Shown: positions 15,624 to 23,734, numbered from the stretch's first letter. The stretch is 50,078 nucleotides of DNA from Prevotella sp. (GCA_017458225.1 JAFTFX010000016.1:1-50078), one strand, 5' to 3'. Numbers and translations: made by a program. The notes: a model not told the origin generated them from the letters alone.

Positions 15624-17443
15624 TTTTGTTGCACCTGCTGCATGACGCGCAGGAAGTTGCCACCCCAGATTTTCTGGATGTCCTGCTCGCTGTAGCGGCG
15701 CTGCAGCAGCTGACGGGTGAAGAGGGTCAGCTCGCTGGCATCGGCCAATCCGCGCACGCCGCCGTCGCCGTCGAAGTCGGTGCCTAAGCCCACATGGTCG
15801 ATGCCCATCACCTGAATGGCATGGTCCAGATGGCGCATGGCATCGAGGATGGACGCTTCAGAAGGCCCTTGGCTGTCTTTCACCAGAAAGCCATGATAGA
15901 GCGTGATCTGGCACACACCGCCCTTTTGGGCAAGAGCGCGCATCTGGTCGTCGGTCAGGTTACGCGGATGATCGCACAGGGCACGGGCCGACGAATGGCT
16001 GCACACGATGGGCTGTCTGGATATCTGCAGCGCGTCGTAGAAACTGCTCTCGGCAGCATGGCTCAGGTCGACCATCACGCCCAGCTCGTTCATCTTTCTG
16101 ATTACCTTGGCCCCTAATGGACTCACGCCGCCGTGGGTCTGCGATCCGCGTGCCGAGTCGCACAGGTCGTTGTCGCCGTTATGGCAGAGCGTGATATAGA
16201 CCACACCCAGTTCCTGGAAGTAGCGCACGTTGCGCACATTGCCCTCCAGAGCCAGTCCATTCTCAATGCCCAGCATGATGCTCTTGCGCCCGGCCAGCTT
16301 GTTCTGCCAGAGCTCGTCGGGGGTGCGAGCCAAGGCCACATAGTCGCTGTTTTGGGCCACAATGTCTTCTATCTTGCTGAAGATAAGGTCGGCGTATGCC
16401 TTGGGGCCCGACACGTTGAAGGGTGCAATCTGCTGGAATGTTTCGCCCTCCTTGGGCTGCGGCAGATAGCACACCATGATGGTGCCGTCGAGACGACCCT
16501 CGGTCATCTTCGGCAGGTCAACGAGAATCTTTTCGTCACGGGTTCTGAAATCTACGTTCTGCGGAAAGAACATCGGGGTGTCGCAGTGGGTGTCGAGCGA
16601 CAGAATGCGGTCGTGCAACTGCTGTGCCTCGCGGTAGGAACGGGCCTCGCTGACCAGCCAGCGGAACAGCGGCTGCTGGTCGTAGCCCATGCACTCCGGA
16701 TGCCACTGCACACCGATGAACGGCTTCTCTTCGGCACTCTCGATGGCCTCAATGATGCCGTCGTTGGCGCGGGCTGCCACACGGAAGTGCGGCCCGGGCT
16801 CGCTGACCGCCTGATGGTGGAAGGAGTTGACGGGCATCACCACATTTGCCAAGGCATCGCAAGGCATGAAAAGACCATGGTCGCGCGTGTATATATTATA
16901 TAAGGTGGAGTCGGGCTCGAGGGTAACGGTGTGGGTGGGCTCTGAGCGGTCGGCATCTTGCGAGTGCTTGACGGCCTTTGCCCCCTGTTCGTTTTCATAA
17001 ACCACTGAAAGATCCTGTGCCACCCGTCCGCCCAGTGCTATGGCCATGGTCTGAATGCCACGGCAGATGCCGAGGATGGGCATCTGCCGGTTGAAGGCCA
17101 GTCGCGCAATCAGCAGTTCAGGCAGGTCGCGCTCGGCATTGATGCCGCCGAGGCGTGGCAGCGGTTCCTCGCCGCAATAAAGGGGGTTGATGTCGGCACC
17201 GCCGCTGAGCAACAGCGCATCAATACGGTTCAGTGCCGAAAGCAGAGCCTCCTTGTCGGTAGTAGGCGGCAGGATAACAGGTGTGCCGCCGGCCTTGACG
17301 ATGCTCTTATAGTAGCCCTCGCCCAGTTTGCAGGTCAGCTCGCCGTAGTTGCCGGTGATGCCGACGACGGGGCGCCGGCCTTTCCTTGGGAAGCCATCGG
17401 CATAGATGTCTGACAGATGACTGTCGAGATTGAATCGGTTCAT
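15614..17443 (-). CDS. Fusion of C26 glutamine amidotransferase-like hydrolase and M19 dipeptidase
   Basis: A 609-residue two-domain hydrolase. Residues about 20-265 are a class I amidotransferase/gamma-glutamyl hydrolase (peptidase C26): GGADINP, nucleophile C127 in GICRG, and QWHPE with H248 and E250. Residues about 278-600 are a membrane-dipeptidase (M19) domain: the metal motif DTHCD (284-288), an ENG glutamate, VDLSH, CSHSSARALCDHPRN and GLGTDFDG. There is no signal peptide, so it should be cytoplasmic. The pairing suggests cleavage of gamma-glutamyl compounds followed by dipeptide hydrolysis. It follows lrp by 28 bases and precedes the S46 gene by 73. Confidence 0.88.
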   Translation of the reverse strand: MNRFNLDSHLSDIYADGFPRKGRRPVVGITGNYGELTCKLGEGYYKSIVKAGGTPVILPPTTDKEALLSALNRIDALLLSGGADINPLYCGEEPLPRLGGINAERDLPELLIARLAFNRQMPILGICRGIQTMAIALGGRVAQDLSVVYENEQGAKAVKHSQDADRSEPTHTVTLEPDSTLYNIYTRDHGLFMPCDALANVVMPVNSFHHQAVSEPGPHFRVAARANDGIIEAIESAEEKPFIGVQWHPECMGYDQQPLFRWLVSEARSYREAQQLHDRILSLDTHCDTPMFFPQNVDFRTRDEKILVDLPKMTEGRLDGTIMVCYLPQPKEGETFQQIAPFNVSGPKAYADLIFSKIEDIVAQNSDYVALARTPDELWQNKLAGRKSIMLGIENGLALEGNVRNVRYFQELGVVYITLCHNGDNDLCDSARGSQTHGGVSPLGAKVIRKMNELGVMVDLSHAAESSFYDALQISRQPIVCSHSSARALCDHPRNLTDDQMRALAQKGGVCQITLYHGFLVKDSQGPSEASILDAMRHLDHAIQVMGIDHVGLGTDFDGDGGVRGLADASELTLFTRQLLQRRYSEQDIQKIWGGNFLRVMQQVQQNKK

Positions 17444-17471
17444 GCTTTGTATGGCTCTTCAAAGTGAATGT

Positions 17472-17948
17472 TCATGATTCTTCCAACTCTTCGAAGTGTA
17501 CAGGAATCTCGCGCTTGATGTTCTGTTCCAGCGAGATGAGCGTCTCGGTGGCCACCACACCGGGTATTTCCTGCAACTGTCCGTTCAGAAGGTGCATCAG
17601 CTGTTCGTTGTCACGGGCATAGAGCTTCACCAGCATGGTGTAGGGCCCGGTGGTGAAGTGACACTCCACCACCTCGGGAATCTTCTCCAACTGCTTCACC
17701 ACCTCTTTATACATGTTGCCACGTTCGAGTGTGATGCCCACATAGGTACAGGTGCGATAGCCCAGCGACTTCGGGTTCACGTCGAAGCCGCTGCCCGTGA
17801 TCACCTCGTTGTCGATGAGTCGCTGTACGCGCTGGTGGATAGCTGCACGCGAAACGTTGCAATCGGCAGCAACATCCTTGAAGGGTATACGCGCATTTTT
17901 CGACAGGATACTGAGTATCTTCTTGTCCAGATTGTCAATCTTTTCCAT
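17472..17948 (-). CDS. Lrp/AsnC-family transcriptional regulator
   Basis: A 158-residue regulator: N-terminal winged helix-turn-helix (about 5-55) starting LDKKILSILSKNARIPFKDV and containing CNVSRAAIHQRVQRL, then the RAM/AsnC ligand-binding domain (about 70-150) with GPYTMLVKLYARD. Length is normal for the family, which senses amino acids as octamers. A short acidic tail (EELEES) follows. It is the first gene of an apparent operon with three peptide- or amide-cleaving enzymes, so amino-acid-responsive and autogenous control is likely; this is inference from context. A -7 box lies just upstream. Confidence 0.93.
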   Translation of the reverse strand: MEKIDNLDKKILSILSKNARIPFKDVAADCNVSRAAIHQRVQRLIDNEVITGSGFDVNPKSLGYRTCTYVGITLERGNMYKEVVKQLEKIPEVVECHFTTGPYTMLVKLYARDNEQLMHLLNGQLQEIPGVVATETLISLEQNIKREIPVHFEELEES

Positions 17949-17981
17949 TACGTTTATTGAGTTATAACTTGCATTTTGTTA

Positions 17982-17989
17982 CAAAAGTA
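17982..17989 (-). promoter_or_regulatory. -7 box for the Lrp operon
   Basis: Minus strand TACTTTTG. A partial -33 (GTTG) is about 20 bases upstream. The start codon is 34 bases downstream. Confidence 0.6.
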
Positions 17990-18047
17990 TGCATTTTTAT
18001 TGAATTATGCAACATTTTGACAAGTAAAAATAAAAAAACATAGATAA

Positions 18048-18224
18048 TCAGTCGTCCCAACAGTTCCTGCGTGAATCGGCACCATCCGTTTCGCCACCCA
18101 CTTTAATCAACTCATTAAATTCTTCCAAATCCATATCAACAGATGTGACTGATGCGTCGAGCAGTGGAACATGAATCTCTATCTCGGCCTGCCAGATGGC
18201 AGGAGTAATATACACTTTTTTCAT
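18048..18224 (-). CDS. Small protein, 58 residues, unknown function
   Basis: ATG at 18224, TGA at 18048-18050. It begins MKKVYITPAIWQAEIEIH, continues LLDASVTSVDMDLEE and ends GGETDGADSRRNCWDD. I recall many short Prevotella proteins with the same plan: MKKxYxxP start, hydrophobic strand with a Leu-Leu-Ala/Ser-x-Ser turn, glycine pair, acidic Trp-Asp-Asp end. They are annotated only as hypothetical. There is no clear signal peptide or membrane helix. It sits 24 bases after the end of the decayed metallophosphoesterase gene, in the same direction. Confidence 0.6.
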   Translation of the reverse strand: MKKVYITPAIWQAEIEIHVPLLDASVTSVDMDLEEFNELIKVGGETDGADSRRNCWDD

Positions 18225-18248
18225 ACGCCGTTTCTTTCCGTATTAGCG

Positions 18249-19038
18249 TTACTTAATGACTTTCCTATCACTGCGGCCATCTGCAGAATGGAGAATATAA
18301 ACTCCTTTCTTCAGCGGACCTGCAATCTTCTGACCCTTCAGGTTGTAGAAACTTTCAGCCTTCGATGCGTTGTCTATGGGCAACAGGGTCTGAATGCCGG
18401 TAGTGCCTTCGGTCGCTATAGGCCTGCGAGGCCAGGAAGGTGATGTCGAACTGACCGTCGGTAGTAGAGAATAAGATATGTTTTCGTCGAACACGCCGGC
18501 GTTGTTCCAGTAGCTGTTGTTGGATGTGATGGCTGAGATGGTCTGCTCGTCGGCATTTGCACCGCCAGTCGAACCATAGGTCACTCCGGCATCGCCGTCA
18601 CTGCCCGTCCAATAGTCGGGGGTGAAGTCGTGGTTGCCGGCAATGAAGATGAACGGTATGCCTGCCGTCGTGGCCGCTGCCTTGATTGATGTGGCAGTCG
18701 CTGAAGAACACGGCACAGAACCACACATCTTCAGTGAAGCGGAAGCCGTAGGCCTTATTATTATATGTGAAGACTTTCAGTTCGTCGTAGTTGATTTTCG
18801 TCGTAGTGGGGTTGGGAGTGACCTGGGCGGCATCGACGGCTGCACCATCAATGGTGACTGCGGTGATCAGTCCGCTCAAGTCGGTGCCTGCAGGAACGGT
18901 GACCGTAGTGAAGCCTTTGCTGTCGCGCTCGGCCACATTACTGTATGTGATTCCATTCAGCGTGAACGCCATCTGTGCATGCAGGGCAACAGCCGACATC
19001 AGGAGCATCACAATAGCATAGATTTTCTTCATCGTCAT
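18249..19038 (-). pseudogene. Decayed secreted metallophosphoesterase
   Basis: The N-terminal part has a signal peptide (MTMKKIYAIVMLLMSAVALHA), an Ig-like stretch and the phosphoesterase start FFSDCHIN (DxH). The frame then runs into nonsense. The next frame supplies IPFIFIAGNHDFTPDYW (the GNHD motif) directly, so the GDxxD segment normally between them is missing. A third frame holds FSTTDGQFDITFLASQAYS before the frame returns to NLKGQKIAGPLKKGVYIL, a C-terminal tail like those of secreted Prevotella proteins. At least one internal deletion and two frameshifts are needed to join these pieces, so no full enzyme can be made. Confidence 0.75.
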
Positions 19039-19144
19039 AGTTAAAGTTAGTAGTAATAAAAAAAACTGGTATGGTAAAGAAAAAGGGGGAAAACCTGTCC
19101 GGGAAATGCCTTTGGTCCCGAACAGGTTTGAAAGTGTGTTGATA

Positions 19145-20044
19145 TTATTTCTCGATATCGATGAGCTCGACATCGAAAATCAGCATAGAGAAGGGCTTGA
19201 TGTTGCCCGTGTTGCGCTCGCCGTAAGCCAGCTGATAGGGAATGTAGAGCTGCCACTTCGAACCGACGGGCATCATGGTCAGGGCTTCGGTCCATCCCTT
19301 GATGACCTGGTCGGCACGGAACGACGACGGCTCGGTGCCATGCTTGGTAGAAGCATCGAACACGGTGCCGTCAACCAGTCGGCCCTCGTAGTGCACCTTC
19401 ACCTTGTCGGTGCGCTGGGGCACGGCTCCCTCACCCTGCTTCAGCACCTTGTACTGCAGTCCGCTGGGGGTGGTAATCACGCCTTCCTTCGTCTTGTTCT
19501 CTTTCAGAAAGTCCTCACCGGCCTTGCGGTTGGCACCGTAGAGTTTCTCCTCCTTGGCAGCCTTGTTGGTCTGCTGCTTGGCCTGGAAGATATTGGAGGC
19601 TTCAGGCACCCGCATCACGGTGGTGTCGTTCAAGAGGGCATCGGTGAATCCGCGGAAGAACAACTCGGCAAGAATGCTGTCGGGCGTGTCGGTGAACTCT
19701 TTCTTCATACCGGGCAACATGCGCTGCAGCACCTGTCCGGCAATGTCGATACCGGCCATGCGAGCCTTCTGACGGGCATCGTCAACAGCGCTCACAGCCT
19801 CTTTGAAACCAGCGATGAAATCGGCCATATAGGCAGTGTCGACACCTTGCTGCTGCACCAGATAGGGAATCAGACCGTTGGTCACCGACATGCCTGCGGC
19901 ATAGCTCAGCGAGTCGCTGCCATTGGTCAAGCTGACGGGAACGACGACGGGAGCCTGCTCCTTTTTCTTCTTGGCCTTGGCAGTGGCGGTGCTAAACGAA
20001 GCACTCGCCAGTAAGGCGAGTGCAATGAAAAACAGCTTTTTCAT
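19145..20044 (-). CDS. FKBP-type peptidyl-prolyl isomerase, periplasmic
   Basis: A 299-residue Mip/FkpA-type protein: cleavable signal peptide (MKKLFFIALALLASASFSTA), Lys-rich linker, helical dimerisation domain about 40-180, and FKBP domain about 195-297 with PSGLQYKVLKQGEGAVP, VHYEGRLVDGTVFDAS, WTEALTMMPVGSKWQLYIP and LAYGERNTG. It should speed proline isomerisation in periplasmic folding. It is the third of three tandem FKBP genes and starts 5 bases after the preceding one. Confidence 0.9.
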   Translation of the reverse strand: MKKLFFIALALLASASFSTATAKAKKKKEQAPVVVPVSLTNGSDSLSYAAGMSVTNGLIPYLVQQQGVDTAYMADFIAGFKEAVSAVDDARQKARMAGIDIAGQVLQRMLPGMKKEFTDTPDSILAELFFRGFTDALLNDTTVMRVPEASNIFQAKQQTNKAAKEEKLYGANRKAGEDFLKENKTKEGVITTPSGLQYKVLKQGEGAVPQRTDKVKVHYEGRLVDGTVFDASTKHGTEPSSFRADQVIKGWTEALTMMPVGSKWQLYIPYQLAYGERNTGNIKPFSMLIFDVELIDIEK

Positions 20045-20049
20045 AGAGC

Positions 20050-20919
20050 TTATTTCACTTCGAGCAGTTCAATCTTGAAGATCAGTGCCGAGAAAGGCTT
20101 TACCATGGCTCCGGCCTGACGCTCACCATAGGCCAGCTCCTGAGGAATGTAGACCTCATAGATAGAACCTGCGTTCATGTGGGTGAGAGCCTCGGTGAAG
20201 CCCTTGATGTTCTGGTTGGCACGAACGGTGTAGGGCTGGTTGCGCTTGTAAGAACTGTCGAACACAGAGTCGTTGATCAGACGGCCCTCGTAGTGCATGG
20301 TGACCATCGAGCTGTCGGCAGCCATCTTGCCAGTTCCTTCCTTGATTACCTTGTACTGCAGTCCGCTGGGCAGGGTGACAACGCCCTCTTTCTTGGCGTT
20401 CTCGGCCAGGAAGTCCTCACCAGCCTTCTTGTTCTCGCCATACACCTTCTCGGTCTCGCGAGCCTTGATCTGCTGCATCAGGCGCTGGGCGTTCATCTGA
20501 GCCTCTTCCATCGTCATCAGGCCTTTCTTGCCGGTAGTGCCGGTCACGAAACCTGCCATGAAGTTCTTCATCGAGATGGTCTGTGTAGAGTCGTCGCCGA
20601 ACAGCTGGTAGTTGATGCCCTTCACCATCTGGTTGGCAATCTGCTGGCCAATCTGGATGCCTGCATAGTAGGCAGCCTTCTTCTTGTTGTCGCCGGCATT
20701 GGCACCGTCGTTCAGACCCTTGATGAACTCACCCATGTAGGCAGTGTCTACGCCGAGCTGCATGACGAGATAATCTTTCAGACCCTGTGTCTGAGCCATA
20801 CCGATGGCATAGCTCACTGAGTCAACATCGCTCTTCAGGTTAGCCTGAGGAGTACCACCGCCGCACGACATCATCGTAGCGGCCACGGCCATTGCGGCCA
20901 GAATCATTAATTTTTTCAT
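20050..20919 (-). CDS. FKBP-type peptidyl-prolyl isomerase, lipoprotein
   Basis: A 289-residue protein with a lipobox: MKKLMILAAMAVAATMMSC followed by GGG, so it is anchored in a membrane. The dimerisation domain (about 30-175) closely resembles that of the gene that follows; the FKBP domain (about 185-288) has PSGLQYKVIKEGTGKM, MHYEGRLINDSVFDSS and ELAYGERQAG. The aromatic and acidic positions of the FKBP pocket look largely conserved. It is the middle member of a three-gene run. The ATG at 20919 excludes an upstream in-frame stretch made of 9-bp repeats. Confidence 0.9.
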   Translation of the reverse strand: MKKLMILAAMAVAATMMSCGGGTPQANLKSDVDSVSYAIGMAQTQGLKDYLVMQLGVDTAYMGEFIKGLNDGANAGDNKKKAAYYAGIQIGQQIANQMVKGINYQLFGDDSTQTISMKNFMAGFVTGTTGKKGLMTMEEAQMNAQRLMQQIKARETEKVYGENKKAGEDFLAENAKKEGVVTLPSGLQYKVIKEGTGKMAADSSMVTMHYEGRLINDSVFDSSYKRNQPYTVRANQNIKGFTEALTHMNAGSIYEVYIPQELAYGERQAGAMVKPFSALIFKIELLEVK

Positions 20920-20940
20920 TGTTTGGTTTTGTTTTTTTAT

Positions 20941-21003
20941 CTGAGTAATCTGAATATTCTGAATATTCCGAGTAATCTGAGTAATCTGAGTATTCCGAGT
21001 AAT
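20941..21003 (-). repeat. Seven 9-bp tandem repeats between FKBP genes
   Basis: Seven contiguous 9-bp units of the form CYGARTAWT, from 20941 to 21003, with a degenerate tail to about 21015. Being a multiple of three, the array stays open in the FKBP reading frame but lies upstream of the signal peptide. Confidence 0.85.
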
Positions 21004-21014
21004 CTGAAATCTGA

Positions 21015-21623
21015 TTACACTACCTCGATCAGCTCGACATCGAAGATGAGTGCTGCATAGGGCGGAATCATGCCGCCGGCACCACCCTCGCCGTAGGCCA
21101 GGCGATAGGGAATGAAGAAGCGATACTTGGCACCCTCCTGCATCAGTTGCAAGCCCTCGGTCCATCCGGCGATGACCTGCTGCAGACCAAATACGGCGGG
21201 CTCGCCGCGCTGCACGCTGCTGTCGAACACGGTGCCGTCGATGAGGAAGCCCTCGTAGTGGCACTTCACCGAGTCCTTGGCCGTGGGCTTCTTGCCGTTG
21301 CCCTCGCGCAGCACCTGATACTGCAGGCCGCTAGGCAGCGTCACCACGCCCTCTTTCTTGGCGTTCTCAGCCAGATATTTCTCGCCTTCGGCCTTGGCGG
21401 CCTTGCCTTTCTCGGCACGCTCGGCGTTCATTCTCTCTTCTTTCTTGGCAAAATAGTCTTGCACCAACTGCTGGGCCTCGCGGTGGCTCACTTTCAGCTC
21501 GCGGCCTTCCAGCACGTCTTTGATGGATTGTGCAAAATCGTCTACGTTCAAATCGCTGCCGGCACCCATCTGCGCCAGCTGCTGTCCGATGCCCAGTCCG
21601 AGGGCATAGCTCAGTTTATCCAT
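21015..21623 (-). CDS. FKBP-type peptidyl-prolyl isomerase, cytoplasmic
   Basis: A 202-residue protein without a signal peptide: MDKLSYALGLGIGQQLAQMG begins the short helical dimerisation domain (1-85), followed by the FKBP domain (about 95-201) with PSGLQYQVLREGNGKK, CHYEGFLIDGTVFDSS, WTEGLQLMQEGAKYRFFIP and LAYGEGGAGGMIPPYAALIF. It resembles FklB-type enzymes. It is the first gene of the FKBP run and has its own -7 box. With the two genes downstream it would place one isomerase in each compartment: cytoplasm, membrane surface, periplasm. Confidence 0.9.
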   Translation of the reverse strand: MDKLSYALGLGIGQQLAQMGAGSDLNVDDFAQSIKDVLEGRELKVSHREAQQLVQDYFAKKEERMNAERAEKGKAAKAEGEKYLAENAKKEGVVTLPSGLQYQVLREGNGKKPTAKDSVKCHYEGFLIDGTVFDSSVQRGEPAVFGLQQVIAGWTEGLQLMQEGAKYRFFIPYRLAYGEGGAGGMIPPYAALIFDVELIEVV

Positions 21624-21657
21624 GTCGTTTTTACCTATTTATATTAAAAAAATCGCG

Positions 21658-21665
21658 CAAAGTTA
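21658..21665 (-). promoter_or_regulatory. -7 box for the FKBP run
   Basis: Minus strand TAACTTTG, 34 bases before the ATG at 21623. Confidence 0.55.
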
Positions 21666-21709
21666 CGCATATTTTTGCATTCAGCCATTGTTCTTTCGAT
21701 AAAAATCAC

Positions 21710-21717
21710 TATTTTTG
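21710..21717 (+). promoter_or_regulatory. -7 box for the sirtuin gene
   Basis: TATTTTTG, 29 bases before the ATG at 21747, divergent from the FKBP promoter. Confidence 0.5.
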
Positions 21718-21746
21718 TAGAGTTTTAATAATTAAACACTGAAATC

Positions 21747-22445
21747 ATGAAAAAGAAAATCGTTGTCTTGACAGGAGCCGGCATGTCGGTGGAGAGCGGA
21801 CTGAAGACCTTCCGCGATGCCGACGGCCTTTGGGAGGAATATCCCGTGCAGCAGGTGGCTACCCACGAAGGATGGGAGGCCGACCCCACGCTGGTGACCA
21901 ACTTCTACAATATGCTGCGGCGCAAGTGCTGGGGTGTGAAGCCCAACGAGGGACACCGTCTGGTGGCCGCCCTGGAAGAGCAATACGACGTGACGGTGGT
22001 GACGCAGAATGTTGACAATCTGCACGAGCAGGCCGGCTCGTCGAAGGTGATCCACTTGCACGGCGAACTGATGAAAGTGTGCTCCAGCCGCGATGTCGAC
22101 GACCCGCGCTATCAGATTACGCTGACCCCCGACAACTGCGAGGTGGCCCCTGGCACCAAGGCTGGCGACGGTTCGCTGCTGCGCCCCTTCATCGTGTTCT
22201 TCGGCGAGGCGGTGCCCAATATCGTGGTGGCTGCCGAAGAGGCACAGACGGCCGACATCTTCATCGTCATCGGCACGTCGCTCAACGTCTATCCCGCCGC
22301 CGGACTGTTGCACTACGTGCGCCCGTCGGTGCCCATCTACCTCATCGACCCCAACCCCATCAACGCCGGCGACCGCGTCAAGCAGATACTGAAGGGAGCA
22401 TCGGAAGGCATGAAGGAGCTGACCGCCCTGCTCAAAAACAATTAA
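21747..22445 (+). CDS. cobB: Sir2-family NAD-dependent protein deacylase
   Basis: A 232-residue cytoplasmic sirtuin that removes acyl groups from lysines using NAD+. Motifs in order: GAGMSVESG (10-18), TFRD (21-24), TQNVDNLH (86-93), catalytic H105 in HLHGE, and GTSLNVYPAAG near 175. The four zinc-binding cysteines of the classic family are not visible (only VCSS near 111-114 and NCE follow). The position of the desuccinylase Tyr-x-x-Arg motif reads FYNMLRR, with the arginine one place later than in E. coli CobB. Acyl preference is therefore uncertain. Confidence 0.9.
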   Translation: MKKKIVVLTGAGMSVESGLKTFRDADGLWEEYPVQQVATHEGWEADPTLVTNFYNMLRRKCWGVKPNEGHRLVAALEEQYDVTVVTQNVDNLHEQAGSSKVIHLHGELMKVCSSRDVDDPRYQITLTPDNCEVAPGTKAGDGSLLRPFIVFFGEAVPNIVVAAEEAQTADIFIVIGTSLNVYPAAGLLHYVRPSVPIYLIDPNPINAGDRVKQILKGASEGMKELTALLKNN

Positions 22446-22469
22446 AAAAACTATTACTGCTTTTCGATT

Positions 22470-22498
22470 ATGGCGATAATTCACACAATTATCGCCAT
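22470..22498. other. Perfect 12-bp inverted repeat after the sirtuin gene
   Basis: ATGGCGATAATT, five-base loop CACAC, AATTATCGCCAT. No T-run on either side, so it is either a terminator aided by other signals or a dyad operator. Confidence 0.6.
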
Positions 22499-22525
22499 CA
22501 TTGAAGTTGAAAATTTGCGTTTTGT

Positions 22526-22556
22526 TTTGCAGTTCAATAGAATTGTACTAATTTTG
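22526..22556 (+). promoter_or_regulatory. Complete promoter for the GNAT-like gene
   Basis: TTTG (22526-22529), 19-base spacer, TAATTTTG (22549-22556); ATG 41 bases downstream. Confidence 0.7.
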
Positions 22557-22597
22557 CACGCTGAATTAAAACTCTTTCTATTAATAATAGTTTTTTA

Positions 22598-23734
22598 ATG
22601 GGTAACGTAGAGATACGAAAGGTCGGAAACAGAAAGGAATTGTGCCAGTTTGTACAGTTCTACTACGACCTGTATAGAAACGAAAAGAATGCGGTTCCCT
22701 ACCTTTTCTCTGAGGAGATAGACACCTTGCGACGCGACAAGAACCCGTCGTTCGAATGCTGCGAGGCCGACTATTTCATGGCTTTCCGCGACGGCAAGAT
22801 GGTAGGGCGCGTGGCCGCCATCATCAACCGGCGCGCCAACGAGCGGTGGAATGTGCAACAGGTGCGCTTCGGATGGTTCGACTTCATCGACGATCAGGAA
22901 GTGTCGGCAGCGCTGCTCGACACGGTGGCCCAGTGGGGACGCGAGCGCGGCATGACCCAGATGGCCGGTCCGCTCGGCTTCATCGACACTGACCGCGAGG
23001 GTATGCTCGTCGAAGGCTTCGACCAGTTGTCAACGATGTACGTCAACTACAACTTCCCCTACTACCCCGAGCATATCGAGCGGCTGGGCGGCTTCGAGCA
23101 CGACAACGACTATATGGAGTACTTGGTGAAAGTGCCCGACGAGGTGCCCGAGAAGTTCAGCAAGATTTCAGAGATGATACAGAAGCGCTATGGTCTGCGC
23201 GTGCACAAGTTCACTCGCCACGAGTTGCTCGACGAGGGCTGGGGACGCGAGGTATTCAACCTGCTGAACGCCACCTACGACCATCTGTATGGCTTCTCCC
23301 GACTCTCCGACCGGCAGATAGACAAGCTGGTGAACGACTACATCAAGATTGCTGACATGAACCTGCTGACAGCCGTCATGGACGGCGACCGCATGATAGG
23401 CTTCGGCATCACCTTCCCCTCGTTCAGCCGCGCCCTGCAGCATACGCGCGACGGTCGGCTGTGGCCCATGGGCTGGTGGCACCTGCTGAAGATTCTGAAG
23501 TGGCACAAGACCGACATCGTCGACCTGCTGCTCATCGGCGTACTACCCGAATACCGCTCGAAAGGGGCCAACGCCCTCATCTTCAACGACCTCATCCTGC
23601 AGTTCCAGAAGTACGGCTTCCGCTGGGCCGAGGCCATGCCACAGATGGAGCGCAACGAGGCCGTCCGCTCGCAGTGGCAGTATCTGGAGTCGCGCCAGCA
23701 CAGGCGCCACCGCTGCTACAGAAAAAACATCTGA
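22598..23734 (+). CDS. GNAT-like acyltransferase family protein
   Basis: A 378-residue cytoplasmic protein resembling the long Bacteroidota GNAT proteins. The N-terminal half (about 1-170) has AFRDGKMVGRVAAIINRRAN and GPLGFIDTDREGMLVEGF. The C-terminal half has a typical GNAT beta4/motif A region, LLLIGVLPEYRSKGANALI, at about 310-328. It may carry two GNAT folds in tandem. The acceptor is unknown. It has its own promoter; the WYL regulator begins 27 bases after its stop and may be co-transcribed. Confidence 0.7.
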   Translation: MGNVEIRKVGNRKELCQFVQFYYDLYRNEKNAVPYLFSEEIDTLRRDKNPSFECCEADYFMAFRDGKMVGRVAAIINRRANERWNVQQVRFGWFDFIDDQEVSAALLDTVAQWGRERGMTQMAGPLGFIDTDREGMLVEGFDQLSTMYVNYNFPYYPEHIERLGGFEHDNDYMEYLVKVPDEVPEKFSKISEMIQKRYGLRVHKFTRHELLDEGWGREVFNLLNATYDHLYGFSRLSDRQIDKLVNDYIKIADMNLLTAVMDGDRMIGFGITFPSFSRALQHTRDGRLWPMGWWHLLKILKWHKTDIVDLLLIGVLPEYRSKGANALIFNDLILQFQKYGFRWAEAMPQMERNEAVRSQWQYLESRQHRRHRCYRKNI

